Below, piece by piece: positions 14,669 to 25,831 of a stretch of DNA of 63,250 nucleotides. The position numbers were made by a program, and so were the translations under genes. Source of the stretch: Eubacteriales bacterium (GTDB lineage Bacteria > Bacillota > Clostridia > Lachnospirales > Lachnospiraceae). Position 1 is the stretch's first letter. Each line of letters begins with the position of its first letter. The DNA lies in the NCBI GenBank assembly GCA_030537135.1, contig JAUNOP010000010.1, positions 1 to 63,250 on the forward strand, written 5' to 3'. A model generated the notes under the pieces. It was not told the DNA's origin, ran no database searches, and was given only the letters and a program-made list of their open reading frames with translations.

Positions 14669-15994
14669 TCAGGAAATTTTTGACGCCTCCATGAGCTGTT
14701 CTTTGAGAAAGCCTGTCAGACGTATAGGAAGAATATCGTTCACAGCCTCTGCCCCTGTGCTTCTCACTGCCGCCTTGATATACTCCGGGGTATGTCCTAC
14801 AAGCCAATGCCCCCTGTCTGTTGCAAGCTCCTCCTCTATCAGAAGCTCTGTGCTTTTTCCTATCCACTGCTTTTCATAACTGTGAGACTGTCTGTTGTGA
14901 AGAGCAAGCATTACGTCGCTCCTTTGCGCCTTGATTTCCTCTGGAATCTGCCCGTCCATTGCCGCCGCCCGTGTTCCCCTTCTCCTGGAATATTTGAAGA
15001 TATGGGTTTCATAAAAGCAGATACTTTCCACAAACTCTCTGGAAATCTCAAATTCCTCTTCTGTCTCTCCCGGAAATCCCACAATCACATCTGTGGTAAG
15101 AGCCGGATTTGTAAAATATCTGCGAAGCAGGCTGCATGCCTGTCTGTACTCCTCGCTCGTGTAACGGCGGTTCATGCGCGCCAGGGTTTCGTCACACCCG
15201 CTCTGCAAAGAGAGATGAAAATGCGGGCAAATCTTTGGAAGCGTGGCAAGCGCCCTGGCAAATTCCTCTGTCACAATCCTCGGCTCCAGGGATCCAAGAC
15301 GGATTCGCCGGATTCCCGGTATCTCATGAACAGCCTGGATGAGTCCGAGAAGACTCTCTCCTGTGTCCTTTGGAAAATCACTTCCATAAGAGCTTAAGTG
15401 AATTCCTGTAAGCACAACCTCCTGGTAGCCTGCCTGCGAGAGGCGCCTTACCTCACAGAGAACCTCTTCTCTGTCCCTGCTGCGCACGCGTCCCCTTGCA
15501 TAAGGAATAATGCAGTAGGTGCAAAATTGGTTGCAGCCGTCCTGAACCTTAATATATGCCCGCACATGCTCTGCTGTACGGCTGATAGCAAGCTTTTCAT
15601 ATTCTCTCTCTCGTCCGATTTCAAGCACCTGTTCTTTTTTCTGTCTGGTTCTTTCATACTCCAGAAGAGCCTGAACAAGATTCTTCTTCTGGTTATTTCC
15701 TAGAATGATGTCTACTGCTTCATCCTTTTCCAGATTTTCTTTGTCTGTTTGGACATAGCAGCCGGCAGCCACCACAATAGCAGCTGGATTCATTTTCTTC
15801 GCCTTGTGCAGCATCTGTCTTGACTTTCTGTCCGCGATATTTGTCACTGAACAGGTATTGATGACATACACGTCTGCTCCTGGTGCAAAGGGGACAATCT
15901 CATATCCCGCCTCTTCCAGGAGCTGCTGCATGGCATCTATTTCATAAGCATTTACTTTGCAGCCCAGATTATGGAGTGCAGCTCTCTTTTTCAT
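14669..15994 (-). CDS. mtaB: tRNA (t6A37) methylthiotransferase MtaB
   Basis: A 441-residue radical SAM methylthiotransferase. The N-terminal UPF0004 domain has cysteines in NLGCKVNAYE, NTCSVT and AAGCYVQ (second iron-sulfur cluster); the radical SAM motif is CNQFCTYCIIPYARG near residue 154, followed by a TRAM-like C-terminus. The ALHNLGCKVN start and the length fit MtaB (YqeV) rather than MiaB or RimO. It forms 2-methylthio-t6A at A37 of ANN-decoding tRNAs. It acts after a Sua5-type enzyme such as the one at 26818. Confidence 0.9.
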   Translation of the reverse strand: MKKRAALHNLGCKVNAYEIDAMQQLLEEAGYEIVPFAPGADVYVINTCSVTNIADRKSRQMLHKAKKMNPAAIVVAAGCYVQTDKENLEKDEAVDIILGNNQKKNLVQALLEYERTRQKKEQVLEIGREREYEKLAISRTAEHVRAYIKVQDGCNQFCTYCIIPYARGRVRSRDREEVLCEVRRLSQAGYQEVVLTGIHLSSYGSDFPKDTGESLLGLIQAVHEIPGIRRIRLGSLEPRIVTEEFARALATLPKICPHFHLSLQSGCDETLARMNRRYTSEEYRQACSLLRRYFTNPALTTDVIVGFPGETEEEFEISREFVESICFYETHIFKYSRRRGTRAAAMDGQIPEEIKAQRSDVMLALHNRQSHSYEKQWIGKSTELLIEEELATDRGHWLVGHTPEYIKAAVRSTGAEAVNDILPIRLTGFLKEQLMEASKIS

Positions 15995-16078
15995 GTTCTA
16001 TTTCAGCCTTTCTGCGCAATTTCAGCACTTTTTATATATATTTAATAATTACAATCCTATTTTTCATATCTTTTCTTC

Positions 16079-16107
16079 TTGACTTTTAAAATACCAACCG
16101 CTAAGAT
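16079..16107 (+). promoter_or_regulatory. promoter of the HPr-like gene
   Basis: TTGACT (16079-16084) and TAAGAT (16102-16107) are 17 bp apart, 47 bp before the ATG at 16155, and a GGGAGG ribosome site follows. Confidence 0.6.
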
Positions 16108-16154
16108 TAAGATGTAAAGATAAACTATATTTTTCCATTAAGGGAGGTTACAAA

Positions 16155-16391
16155 ATGAAAACTGTTAAAATTTCTCTGAACTCAATTGACAAGGTGAAGG
16201 CCTTTGTAAATGAAATCAGTAAATTTGACTGTGATTTCGATTTGGTTTCCGGAAGATATGTGATTGACGCAAAATCCATTATGGGCATCTTCAGCCTGGA
16301 TTTGTCCAAATCCATTGACCTGAACATTCACGCAGACGGCGCCGTCCTGCAGAGTGTATTAGCCGTTATCGGAAAATATGTCATCGACTAA
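16155..16391 (+). CDS. HPr-like protein lacking the phosphorylatable histidine
   Basis: A 78-residue HPr fold. KSIMGIFSLDLSK preserves the regulatory serine region (Ser46 of HPr), and the final helix is recognizable. Where HPr has the His15 segment HARPA, this protein has KVKAF, so it cannot relay phosphate from enzyme I. That resembles Crh of Bacillus, which also lacks His15 and works with CcpA, but the sequence is divergent and the serine kinase would have to be encoded elsewhere. It is monocistronic, with its own promoter and terminator, on the plus strand among minus-strand genes. A catabolite-signalling role is inference. Confidence 0.75.
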   Translation: MKTVKISLNSIDKVKAFVNEISKFDCDFDLVSGRYVIDAKSIMGIFSLDLSKSIDLNIHADGAVLQSVLAVIGKYVID

Positions 16392-16477
16392 GCTGCTACC
16401 TTTCGCGGCCATATGTCATTGAACATTCTGTTCAATCCGCATATCTTTTAGCATCCCATGCATCTCTATCAGAAGAC

Positions 16478-16505
16478 AAGGCGGATGAAAATCCGCCTTT
16501 TTCTT
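16478..16505 (+). terminator. terminator of the HPr-like gene
   Basis: AAGGCGGAT (16478-16486), loop GAAA, ATCCGCCTT (16491-16499), then TTTCTTT. It is a near-ideal intrinsic terminator. Confidence 0.9.
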
Positions 16506-16546
16506 TGCCATCTTCTTCAAGGCTTCTTCTGCTTGCCTTTCTCTTT

Positions 16547-17731
16547 TTATTCTCCTATGGAAATTACCTCTGCCGTATCCAGGGCTGTCTGCACCAGAGC
16601 ATCCATTTTCTCATCCAGCCTTGTCTCAGACCTTTGTATCACCTTGATATTCGGCTTTGTTACCGGATGCTTTGCCACAAAAATCGTACAGCAGTCCTCA
16701 AATGGCTGTATGGAGGTCTCGTAGGTATTGATTTTATGCGAAATTTCTACGATTTCCTGCTTGTCAAAGCCAATAAGCGGGCGATATACAGGAAGCGTAC
16801 ACACCTCATTTGTGGCGGCAAGGCTCTGCAAGGTCTGGCTTGCCACCTGTCCAATGCTCTCCCCTGTAATCAGTCCCAGGCATCCGCTCTTTTGGGCAAT
16901 CTGCTCTGCAATACGCATCATATAACGGCGCATAATAATCGTAAGCTCTTCATGAGGACACTGATCATAGATATAGAGCTGAATATCTGTAAAATTCACC
17001 ACATGGAGCCTCATAGGACCGCTGTAGCGGGACACAAGCTTTGCCAGATCCACAACCTTCTGCTTTGCTCTCTCGCTGGTATAGGGCGGCGCATGAAAAT
17101 AAACAGCATCCACCTTTACGCCTCTCTTGGCAATCATATAGCCTGCCACAGGGCTGTCGATTCCTCCAGAGAGAAGCAGCATGGCCTTTCCATTGGTTCC
17201 CACAGGCATTCCCCCTGGTCCTTTTATGGTTTCTGAATACACATAAATCTTTTCTCTGATTTCCACAGTCAGGTTCAAAGACGGCTCATGTACATCCACA
17301 GAGCAGCCAGGAAAGGCGTCCAGGATTCTCGCCCCAAGCTCTGCGCTGACCTCCATGGAGGTCATGGGATAGGATTTGTCAGCTCTCCTGCAGTGAACTT
17401 TAAAGCTTTCTCTGAAGCTGGGATACTGCGCCTGCATATAGGATACGACATCCTCTGCCATCCTGTCAAAGCCTTTATTTTCATAAATGACCACAGGGCA
17501 GATTCCCACAATGCCAAATACCCTTTTTAAGGCCTCTATTGTCTCCTCATAGTCATATTCTTCAGGGCAGTATACATAGACCCTGCCTCGTTCCTTACAC
17601 ACCTGAAACTCTCCTTCCAAAGCGTCCAGGGCAATGCGCGTCTGGCGCACCAGCGCATCCTCAAACAGATAGCGATTTTTTCCCTTAATCGCAATCTCCG
17701 CGTATTTTATCAAAAATGCATGAAATAACAT
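16547..17731 (-). CDS. thiI: tRNA 4-thiouridine synthase ThiI
   Basis: A 394-residue protein: ferredoxin-like and THUMP domains (about 1-165), then a PP-loop ATP pyrophosphatase domain with LLLSGGIDSPVAGYMIAKRG near residue 188. It adenylates U8 of tRNA for sulfur transfer and may feed thiamine thiazole synthesis. The rhodanese domain of E. coli ThiI is absent, as in Bacillus, where the dedicated desulfurase NifZ gives sulfur directly. Such a gene lies 18 bp upstream here. Last gene of the long hrcA-to-thiI run. Confidence 0.93.
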   Translation of the reverse strand: MLFHAFLIKYAEIAIKGKNRYLFEDALVRQTRIALDALEGEFQVCKERGRVYVYCPEEYDYEETIEALKRVFGIVGICPVVIYENKGFDRMAEDVVSYMQAQYPSFRESFKVHCRRADKSYPMTSMEVSAELGARILDAFPGCSVDVHEPSLNLTVEIREKIYVYSETIKGPGGMPVGTNGKAMLLLSGGIDSPVAGYMIAKRGVKVDAVYFHAPPYTSERAKQKVVDLAKLVSRYSGPMRLHVVNFTDIQLYIYDQCPHEELTIIMRRYMMRIAEQIAQKSGCLGLITGESIGQVASQTLQSLAATNEVCTLPVYRPLIGFDKQEIVEISHKINTYETSIQPFEDCCTIFVAKHPVTKPNIKVIQRSETRLDEKMDALVQTALDTAEVISIGE

Positions 17732-17749
17732 CGTATTTTCTCCTTTTTC

Positions 17750-18907
17750 TTAATGACGGGCATACCTTCTCAAGGTCGGCAGTACCTCCTCCAAAACTGA
17801 CAGGCAGTATTCCACCTCTTCCAGCGTGTTCTCCTCAGAAAAACTGATTCTTATGCTACTCTCTATCTGACCCTTGGAAAGCCCCATGGCTGTCAGCGTG
17901 GAGCTGGCCTTTCGCTTATGGCTGGAGCATGCGCTTCCTGCGGACACATAGACGCCTCGCTCCTCCAGGGTGTGAAGAAGCACCTCGCTTCTCACTCCAG
18001 GAAAACTTACGCTCAAAATATGGGGCGCCCCCTCCTTCACAGGCATGCCGTTCAGTATTGCATTGCAGCGACTCAAAAGCCCCTCTGCCATCCTCTCCTT
18101 GAGTTCATATAAATGCGCTATTTTGCGGTCAAAGTCCCGATAGCTCTCTGCTGCCGCTGCTCCAAGCCCCGCTGCTCCCGGAACATTTTCTGTTCCTGAG
18201 CGCAGACCTCCCTGCTGACCGCCTCCCAGAATCTGGGGCTGTACCTTTGCCTTTTCATTAATATACAGAAAGCCTGCGCCCTTTGGACCATGAATTTTAT
18301 GGGCGCTCACGCTCATAAGGTCAATTCCAAGCTTTTTGGGATAAATCCTGTACTTTCCAAATGCCTGTATCGCATCCACATGAAACAGAGCATTCGGGCT
18401 TTTCCTGTGAATCATTTCTCCGATTTTTGCCACAGGCATCACAGCTCCCACTTCATTGTTCACATACATCACTGAGACCAGAATGGTATCCGGGCGAAGA
18501 AGCTCCTCCAGCGCGTCAAGGCGGACTACTCCTGCAGCATCTACAGGAAGAAGACTCACCTCAAATCCCTGCTCCTTCAGGTAAGAAGCAGGCATGGAAA
18601 CCGCCGCATGCTCTACCTCTGTTATGATAATATGCTTTCCTCTCCTCTGATTCGCCATAGCGCCTCCGATAAGAGACAGATTGTTCGACTCTGTTCCCCC
18701 TGAGGTAAAGAGGATTTCCTTTTCCTTTACCTTCAGGATAGAGGCGAGAGTCTCTCTCGCAGCCTTTACATAGCTCTCTGCCTCCACTCCTTTTTTATGC
18801 ATGGCAGAGGGATTTCCATAATCCTCCATCATGGTTTTTACCACAATATCCCTCACACACGCATAGCAGCGCGTTGTGGCTGAATTGTCAAAATAAGCCT
18901 CCATCAT
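17750..18907 (-). CDS. cysteine desulfurase (NifS/NifZ-like)
   Basis: A 385-residue PLP enzyme of aminotransferase class V. It has FDNSATT at the start, TSGGTESNN near 70, the PLP-lysine motif SAHKIHGPKG near 205 and the loop cysteine GSACSSHKRK near 325. The SSHK loop and the gene order fit the NifZ type that serves ThiI, rather than IscS or SufS serving general Fe-S assembly. It converts cysteine to alanine and hands sulfur to ThiI. The start overlaps the rsmE stop by 4 bp (ATGA). Confidence 0.88.
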   Translation of the reverse strand: MMEAYFDNSATTRCYACVRDIVVKTMMEDYGNPSAMHKKGVEAESYVKAARETLASILKVKEKEILFTSGGTESNNLSLIGGAMANQRRGKHIIITEVEHAAVSMPASYLKEQGFEVSLLPVDAAGVVRLDALEELLRPDTILVSVMYVNNEVGAVMPVAKIGEMIHRKSPNALFHVDAIQAFGKYRIYPKKLGIDLMSVSAHKIHGPKGAGFLYINEKAKVQPQILGGGQQGGLRSGTENVPGAAGLGAAAAESYRDFDRKIAHLYELKERMAEGLLSRCNAILNGMPVKEGAPHILSVSFPGVRSEVLLHTLEERGVYVSAGSACSSHKRKASSTLTAMGLSKGQIESSIRISFSEENTLEEVEYCLSVLEEVLPTLRRYARH

Positions 18908-19650
18908 TCTTCCTCCAATTGAAACATCAGCACAGACAAAACAGCAAGGCCTGCCGTCTCTGTGCGGAGAATTCTTTTTCCGAGAGTAATCACCTGCGCC
19001 CCCTTTGCCAGAGCCGCCTGCACCTCTTCCTCCTCAAAGCCTCCCTCAGGGCCTATGAAAATTCCGATGGTATTTCCTCTCTGGATTTTGGCAAAAGCCT
19101 CGCGGGTCTTTGCCATGCCCTGGGCAAGCTCATAGGGAAACAGCTTTACATCCAGCCCTTCCCACAGAAGGAGCGCATCCTGAAAACTCTGCACAGAATG
19201 AATCTTCGGAACTTTCATTCTCCTGGACTGCTTTGCTGCGCCCTCGGCAATCTGCTGCCACCTGGACACCTTTTTTTCAGCCTTTTTCACGTCCAGTCTG
19301 ACCACGCACCTTCTGGCTGCAACAGGGACAATCTCACTTGCCCCAAGCTCCACAGCCTTCTGAATAATCCATTCCATCTTGTCGCCCTTTGGAAGGCACT
19401 GGAACAGAACGATTTTTCCTGGAAGCTCATAGGAAGGGGTCTGCGCATACTGAATATGACAGAGAATCTCATTCTCAGATGCTTCTTCTATTGTACAGAA
19501 GTATTCCTTTTCTCCGCCTCCGCTAACCCACAGCTCTTCGCCTCCTTGCATACGCAGGACGTTTTTGATGTGATTTACATCCCCGCCCGTGATATGAATT
19601 CTGTGAGAGACCTCTTCAATCTGATAAGGCTCAACAAAAAAACGCGGCAT
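18904..19650 (-). CDS. rsmE: 16S rRNA m3U1498 methyltransferase RsmE
   Basis: A 248-residue SPOUT methyltransferase. MPRFFVEP opens a PUA-like domain (to about 70); the C-terminal trefoil-knot region has GIFIGPEGGFEEEEV and LGKRILRTETA. It methylates U1498 of 16S rRNA. The frame runs 20 codons further upstream, but ATG 19650 has AGGA at the right distance, starts the conserved sequence and avoids overlap with prmA. prmA-rsmE is a usual pair after dnaJ in Firmicutes. Confidence 0.93.
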   Translation of the reverse strand: MPRFFVEPYQIEEVSHRIHITGGDVNHIKNVLRMQGGEELWVSGGGEKEYFCTIEEASENEILCHIQYAQTPSYELPGKIVLFQCLPKGDKMEWIIQKAVELGASEIVPVAARRCVVRLDVKKAEKKVSRWQQIAEGAAKQSRRMKVPKIHSVQSFQDALLLWEGLDVKLFPYELAQGMAKTREAFAKIQRGNTIGIFIGPEGGFEEEEVQAALAKGAQVITLGKRILRTETAGLAVLSVLMFQLEEE

Positions 19651-19654
19651 CCTC

Positions 19655-20611
19655 TCATTCCTTTCTGGCTGTGACAGCCACCCATTCGCCCTGCCTGGTA
19701 ACTTCCACAACCCGAAGACCGGCTGCCTGCACAGCCTCCCTCACCACAGCCTCCTTGACGTCCAAAATTCCTGATGTAATATAATAGGCTCCTTTTTTCA
19801 TATGCTTTACCACAACAGGCGTCAAAGGCACCAGAACATCTGCAAGAATGTTGGCAGCTACCAAGTCATAAGCCTCATAGCCTGCCCAGTCCTGTATTTC
19901 TTTGTCTGTAATGATATTTCCAATTTTCAGCTCAAAATTCTCAGGACAAATGTCATTTGCCTTCAGGTTGTCCTCCACAGCAGGAACCGCACAAGGATCC
20001 AAATCCGTTGCCATCACATGGGAAGCCCCCATCTTCAGAGCCACGATTCCAAGAATGCCGCTTCCTGTTCCCACATCCAGCATATTGGTATTGCCGGAAA
20101 CATACTTCTTTATCTGGCGGATAACAAGCTGCGTGGTCTCATGCATACCGGTTCCAAAGGCAGTTCCCGGGTCAATATGAAGAATCATCTTGTCCTTATC
20201 CTCTGCCTTTACCTCCTCCCAGGAGGGAATAATCAGAATGTCATCCACATAAAACTGATGAAAATACTGCTTCCAGTTGTTAATCCAGTCCTTATCCTCT
20301 GTCTGAGACCTTTCTATGCTTGCCTCTCCAATATCCATAAACGAGGAAAGCTCGTCAAGAGCCTCTCTCACGCGCACAAGAATCTCCTCCTGCTGCTCCT
20401 CTTCTGCGTCCAGATAAAAGTTCAGATAGGCAATTCCATCGTCTGACGGCCCTTCTGGCATAATGTCTACAAACATCTGCTCCTTTTCTTCCTCTGACAG
20501 AGGCTTTTTGTCCACAATCTCCACTCCCTCGATTCCAAGCTCCTGAAGGGTGCAGCTTACCATATCCTCTGCCTCTGTTATGGTTTTTACTGTATAACGA
20601 TTCCACTTCAT
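19655..20611 (-). CDS. prmA: ribosomal protein L11 methyltransferase PrmA
   Basis: A 318-residue protein. The N-terminal substrate-recognition domain is about 1-110; the Rossmann methyltransferase domain has DPGTAFGTGMHETT and MLDVGTGSGILGIVALKMGA near 185, then NILADVL. It methylates lysines of L11. It lies 147 bp after dnaJ, with no terminator noticed between, so it may be read through from the heat-shock operon. Confidence 0.93.
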   Translation of the reverse strand: MKWNRYTVKTITEAEDMVSCTLQELGIEGVEIVDKKPLSEEEKEQMFVDIMPEGPSDDGIAYLNFYLDAEEEQQEEILVRVREALDELSSFMDIGEASIERSQTEDKDWINNWKQYFHQFYVDDILIIPSWEEVKAEDKDKMILHIDPGTAFGTGMHETTQLVIRQIKKYVSGNTNMLDVGTGSGILGIVALKMGASHVMATDLDPCAVPAVEDNLKANDICPENFELKIGNIITDKEIQDWAGYEAYDLVAANILADVLVPLTPVVVKHMKKGAYYITSGILDVKEAVVREAVQAAGLRVVEVTRQGEWVAVTARKE

Positions 20612-20758
20612 GATTTCAATTCTCCTTATCAGGTGATATTTCTGATTCCACAGTCATTCCTGCTGCCTTCTCATACAGGGCAGCACATCCATTTTCTTAT
20701 CATACACGAATTACAGCAAAAAGAAAAGAGGCTTCTCGCCTCTTTTCCTGAAGTTCTG

Positions 20759-21937
20759 TTAATCCTCAAAGTTTTCTTTGAATTTATCAAACCATTTTTT
20801 CTTCTTTTCAGGAGCCGGATTATCAGAATCCGCTGGAGCCGGACGGTTTCCGCAAGCAGCATCAAACCTGCGAAGAGCATCCTTTGCTTCCTCGTTAAGA
20901 CGCGTAGGCACCTGTACAACCAGAGTAACATAGTGGTCGCCTCTTATATTCTTGTTTCTCAGAGAAGGTACGCCTTTTCCCTTCAGGCGAATTCTGGTAT
21001 CTGTCTGTGTTCCTGGCTTTACCTCATAGACCACCTGTCCGTCTACAGTATTAATGCGCACCTCACCGCCAAGGGCTGCCTGCGCAAAGGTCAGAGGAGC
21101 TGTTGAATAGATATTCATATCCTGCCTCTGGAAAACCGGATGACGGGCAATCGTCACCTCTACCAACAGATCGCCCCTTGGACCGCCGTTGGTTCCTGGC
21201 TCTCCCTTTTCTCTGATGCGAATGCTCTGACCATTGTCAATACCGGCCGGAATCGTAACCTGAATCTTCTTTCTTGAGGTGGTATAGCCGCTTCCTCTGC
21301 ACACAGTACATTTCTCTTTGATAACCTTACCGCTTCCGCCGCACTCTGGACAGGTCTGCACATTCCGAACCATGCCGAACATAGACTGCTGCGTATAGAC
21401 AATCTGTCCCTCTCCATTACACTTGGAACAGGTAACCGGACTGGTACCTGGCTTAGCGCCGCTTCCGCCGCAGGAGGGACAAGGATCCTTCAGGGAAATC
21501 TCAAGCTCCTTTTCGCAGCCAAAAACAGCCTCCTCAAAGGTAATATTCACTTTGGCGCGGAGATTTGCACCCTTCATGGGACCGTTCTGAGGTCTCCTTC
21601 TGGCTCCGCCGCCAAACAAGTCGCCAAAAATATCGCCGAAAATGTCACCCATATCAGCACCGCTGAAGTCAAAGCCGCCAAAACCGCCTCCTCCTCCTGC
21701 TCCGCCGTTTTCAAAAGCAGCATGGCCGAACTGGTCATATTGCTTTCTCTTCTCAGGGTCACTGAGGATCGCATAGGCATTCGTTGCCTCTTTAAATTTT
21801 GCCTCAGCATCTTTATCACCCGGATTTACATCCGGGTGATATTTTTTGGCCAATTTTCGATATGCTTTTTTCAGTGTTGCATCATCTGCGTTTCTGTCCA
21901 CGCCAAGGACTTCGTATAAATCTCTCTTATCAGCCAT
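20759..21937 (-). CDS. dnaJ: chaperone DnaJ
   Basis: A 392-residue type I Hsp40. The J domain has [11 protein letters not shown] (HPD motif); a Gly/Phe-rich segment follows at about 75-115, then four zinc repeats ([32 protein letters not shown]) and the two-barrel client-binding domain. It stimulates DnaK ATPase and delivers clients. It lies 22 bp after dnaK in the CIRCE-controlled operon. Confidence 0.97.
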   Translation of the reverse strand: MADKRDLYEVLGVDRNADDATLKKAYRKLAKKYHPDVNPGDKDAEAKFKEATNAYAILSDPEKRKQYDQFGHAAFENGGAGGGGGFGGFDFSGADMGDIFGDIFGDLFGGGARRRPQNGPMKGANLRAKVNITFEEAVFGCEKELEISLKDPCPSCGGSGAKPGTSPVTCSKCNGEGQIVYTQQSMFGMVRNVQTCPECGGSGKVIKEKCTVCRGSGYTTSRKKIQVTIPAGIDNGQSIRIREKGEPGTNGGPRGDLLVEVTIARHPVFQRQDMNIYSTAPLTFAQAALGGEVRINTVDGQVVYEVKPGTQTDTRIRLKGKGVPSLRNKNIRGDHYVTLVVQVPTRLNEEAKDALRRFDAACGNRPAPADSDNPAPEKKKKWFDKFKENFED

Positions 21938-21959
21938 GACTTCTCATTCCTATTATGGA

Positions 21960-23888
<1,929 letters not shown>

Positions 23889-23999
23889 TTATTATTCTTA
23901 TCCTTGCTTGTTGAACCTGTGGTTCAATAAATATAATATATATAAAACAGCACATCAGAAGGCTTCCTCAGAAATTCCGGCTATTCCCGGCTCTTCCTT

Positions 24000-24614
24000 T
24001 TAGTTGGCAACCTTTACCATACTGTGTCGTACAACAAAATCCTTGTAGGTATAGCCCTTCTGGAACTCCTCTACAATGATATTCTCTCCAACCGTCTCAT
24101 CCTCCACATGCATCACTGCATTATGGAAATCCGGGTTGAATTCCGCTCCAACAGCCTCAATAGGCTTTACTCCAAGCTCCTCAAGAGTAGTTACAAGCTG
24201 CTTGTAAATCATTTTCATGCCGTCTGCAAAGGCGTCGCCCTCTGCTGCCTGTGCAAGTCCGCGCTCAAAATTATCCACAACCGGGAGAATCTTTTCCACG
24301 ATTTCCTTTGCACCGATGATGTACATGCTGGATTTTTCTCTCTCTGTTCTTCTTCTGAAATTCTCAAATTCTGCCAGAGACCTCTTGAGACGATCCGTCA
24401 GCTCTTCAATCTGAAGGTCTTTCTTATCCTTCTCTTTTTTCTTCCTTCCAAAGAAGGAAGTCTTTCCAGAGGTTTTCTCCTCCTGTTCCTCTCCTTTGTC
24501 CGGCTCTTCTGCCTGCACCTCCTGCTCTTCCTGTATATTTTCTTCCTCTACAGCAGCTTCCTCTGCTGCCTTGCTTTCTTCCTGTGTCTCTGGAGTCTTA
24601 TTTTCTTCTGACAC
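24000..24614 (-). CDS. grpE: nucleotide exchange factor GrpE
   Basis: A 204-residue protein. A very acidic, Glu/Gln-rich tail covers residues 1-55, followed by the long paired helix (LTDRLKRSLAEFENFRRRTE) and the C-terminal beta wing (FNPDFHNAVMHVED, then GYTYKDFVVRHSMVKV). It releases ADP from DnaK. It lies 15 bp after hrcA in the heat-shock operon. Confidence 0.96.
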   Translation of the reverse strand: MSEENKTPETQEESKAAEEAAVEEENIQEEQEVQAEEPDKGEEQEEKTSGKTSFFGRKKKEKDKKDLQIEELTDRLKRSLAEFENFRRRTEREKSSMYIIGAKEIVEKILPVVDNFERGLAQAAEGDAFADGMKMIYKQLVTTLEELGVKPIEAVGAEFNPDFHNAVMHVEDETVGENIIVEEFQKGYTYKDFVVRHSMVKVAN

Positions 24615-24629
24615 GATTCTACCGCCTTT

Positions 24630-25670
24630 CTATGTCTTTTTCCTGAAGATTTCATCCAGCTGGGTTTTCAGAATCTTCAGATTGTCAACCACATTTTCAT
24701 AATCCATGCGTTTTGGACCAATGATACCGATGGTTCCATGCATTCCCTCTCCCAGCTCATATGTGGCAGTTACTACACTGCAGTCCTTCATGGTCTGAAT
24801 CGAATTCTCTCCTCCGATATAGACCTGAATTCCTGTGCCTGTATCTGAATCCAAGCTTTTCTGTATCAGCGCTGCAAGCTGTTCCTTCTCCTCAAAAGCG
24901 GAGATAAGCTCGCTTGCCCGACTCTTATCAGCCAGCTCAGGATATTTGAATATATTCGTGGCGCCTGAGGTATAAATCTGCATATCCTCTTCCTCCACAT
25001 GAATGGTCTGTGCCACTGCATCAAGCACGGTCGCAACCACCTTGCTGTGAATTCCGGCCTGTTCCTTGAGCCGCGCGATCATTCCCAGATTAATGTCTTC
25101 AATAGGCAAACCGTTCAGGTTGGTATTAAGCAGAAGATTCAGCTTCAGGATGGTCTCGTCATCCATCTCCTCATCCAGGTTGATAATCTGGTTTCTCACC
25201 ACATTTCCATCTGTAACCACCACAGCCACAAGCTGCAGCCCTGAGATCCTAGAGAGCTGGATAAACTTCAACCTGCTTCCTCTGTACTTGGGGACTGAAA
25301 TCATAGTCGCATAATTGGTGTTGGAGGCAAGAACTCTCACCACCTGCTTGAGAACCTTCTCCATTTTGTCTGTTTTTTCAATCATCAGCTCCTTGATTTC
25401 CTGTATCTCCGCTTCCTTCTCACTCATCAGCTCGTCAACATAAAGACGATAGCCTTTGTCTGAAGGAATCCTCCCCGCCGAGGTATGGGGCTGGATAATA
25501 TAGCCCATATCCGTTAGGTCTGACATCTCATTTCGAATAGTAGCGGAGCTGACATTCAAATCGGTGTATTTGGAAATGGTTCGCGACCCTACCGGCTCTC
25601 CTGTCTCAAGATAAGTTTTGATGATTGCTTTCAGTATTCTCTTTTTTCTCTCATCCAATACCTTATCCAA
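24630..25670 (-). CDS. hrcA: heat-shock repressor HrcA
   Basis: A 346-residue repressor. The winged helix is at the N-terminus (ILKAIIKTYLETGEPVGSRTI, then LNVSSATIRNEM), followed by GAF-like and inserted dimerization domains (IIGPKRMDYENVV near the end). It binds CIRCE, present 25 bp upstream of the start. The start codon is TTG (25670), with GGAG 8 bases before it. First gene of the operon, so it limits its own synthesis together with grpE, dnaK and dnaJ. Confidence 0.96.
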   Translation of the reverse strand: MDKVLDERKKRILKAIIKTYLETGEPVGSRTISKYTDLNVSSATIRNEMSDLTDMGYIIQPHTSAGRIPSDKGYRLYVDELMSEKEAEIQEIKELMIEKTDKMEKVLKQVVRVLASNTNYATMISVPKYRGSRLKFIQLSRISGLQLVAVVVTDGNVVRNQIINLDEEMDDETILKLNLLLNTNLNGLPIEDINLGMIARLKEQAGIHSKVVATVLDAVAQTIHVEEEDMQIYTSGATNIFKYPELADKSRASELISAFEEKEQLAALIQKSLDSDTGTGIQVYIGGENSIQTMKDCSVVTATYELGEGMHGTIGIIGPKRMDYENVVDNLKILKTQLDEIFRKKT

Positions 25671-25694
25671 TGGAACCGCTCCTTTCTTTTGTTG

Positions 25695-25721
25695 TTAGCA
25701 CTCAATATCAAGGAGTGCTAA
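25695..25721. promoter_or_regulatory. CIRCE operator
   Basis: TTAGCACTC (25695-25703) and GAGTGCTAA (25713-25721) are separated by 9 bases: a perfect match to the CIRCE consensus, between the promoter and the hrcA start. Confidence 0.98.
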
Positions 25722-25734
25722 CATCTATAGTCAT

Positions 25735-25763
25735 AAGATAGCACTCACCCAATCGTTTGTCAA
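25735..25763 (-). promoter_or_regulatory. sigma-A promoter of hrcA-grpE-dnaK-dnaJ
   Basis: On the minus strand, TTGACA (25758-25763) and TATCTT (25735-25740) are 17 bp apart, placing the start site just before CIRCE. The spacer end carries a partial CIRCE-like half, GAGTGCTA. Confidence 0.85.
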
Positions 25764-25796
25764 TAGGTGTAATGAAATTTTTTATTTTTTTTACAT

Positions 25797-25827
25797 AAAA
25801 AAAAGAACTTCCCCTAAAAAGGGGAAG
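25797..25827 (-). terminator. terminator after the dCMP deaminase gene
   Basis: On the minus strand, CTTCCCC (25821-25827) pairs with GGGGAAG (25808-25814) and a run of eight T follows after TTC. Confidence 0.88.
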
Positions 25828-25831
25828 CCCT

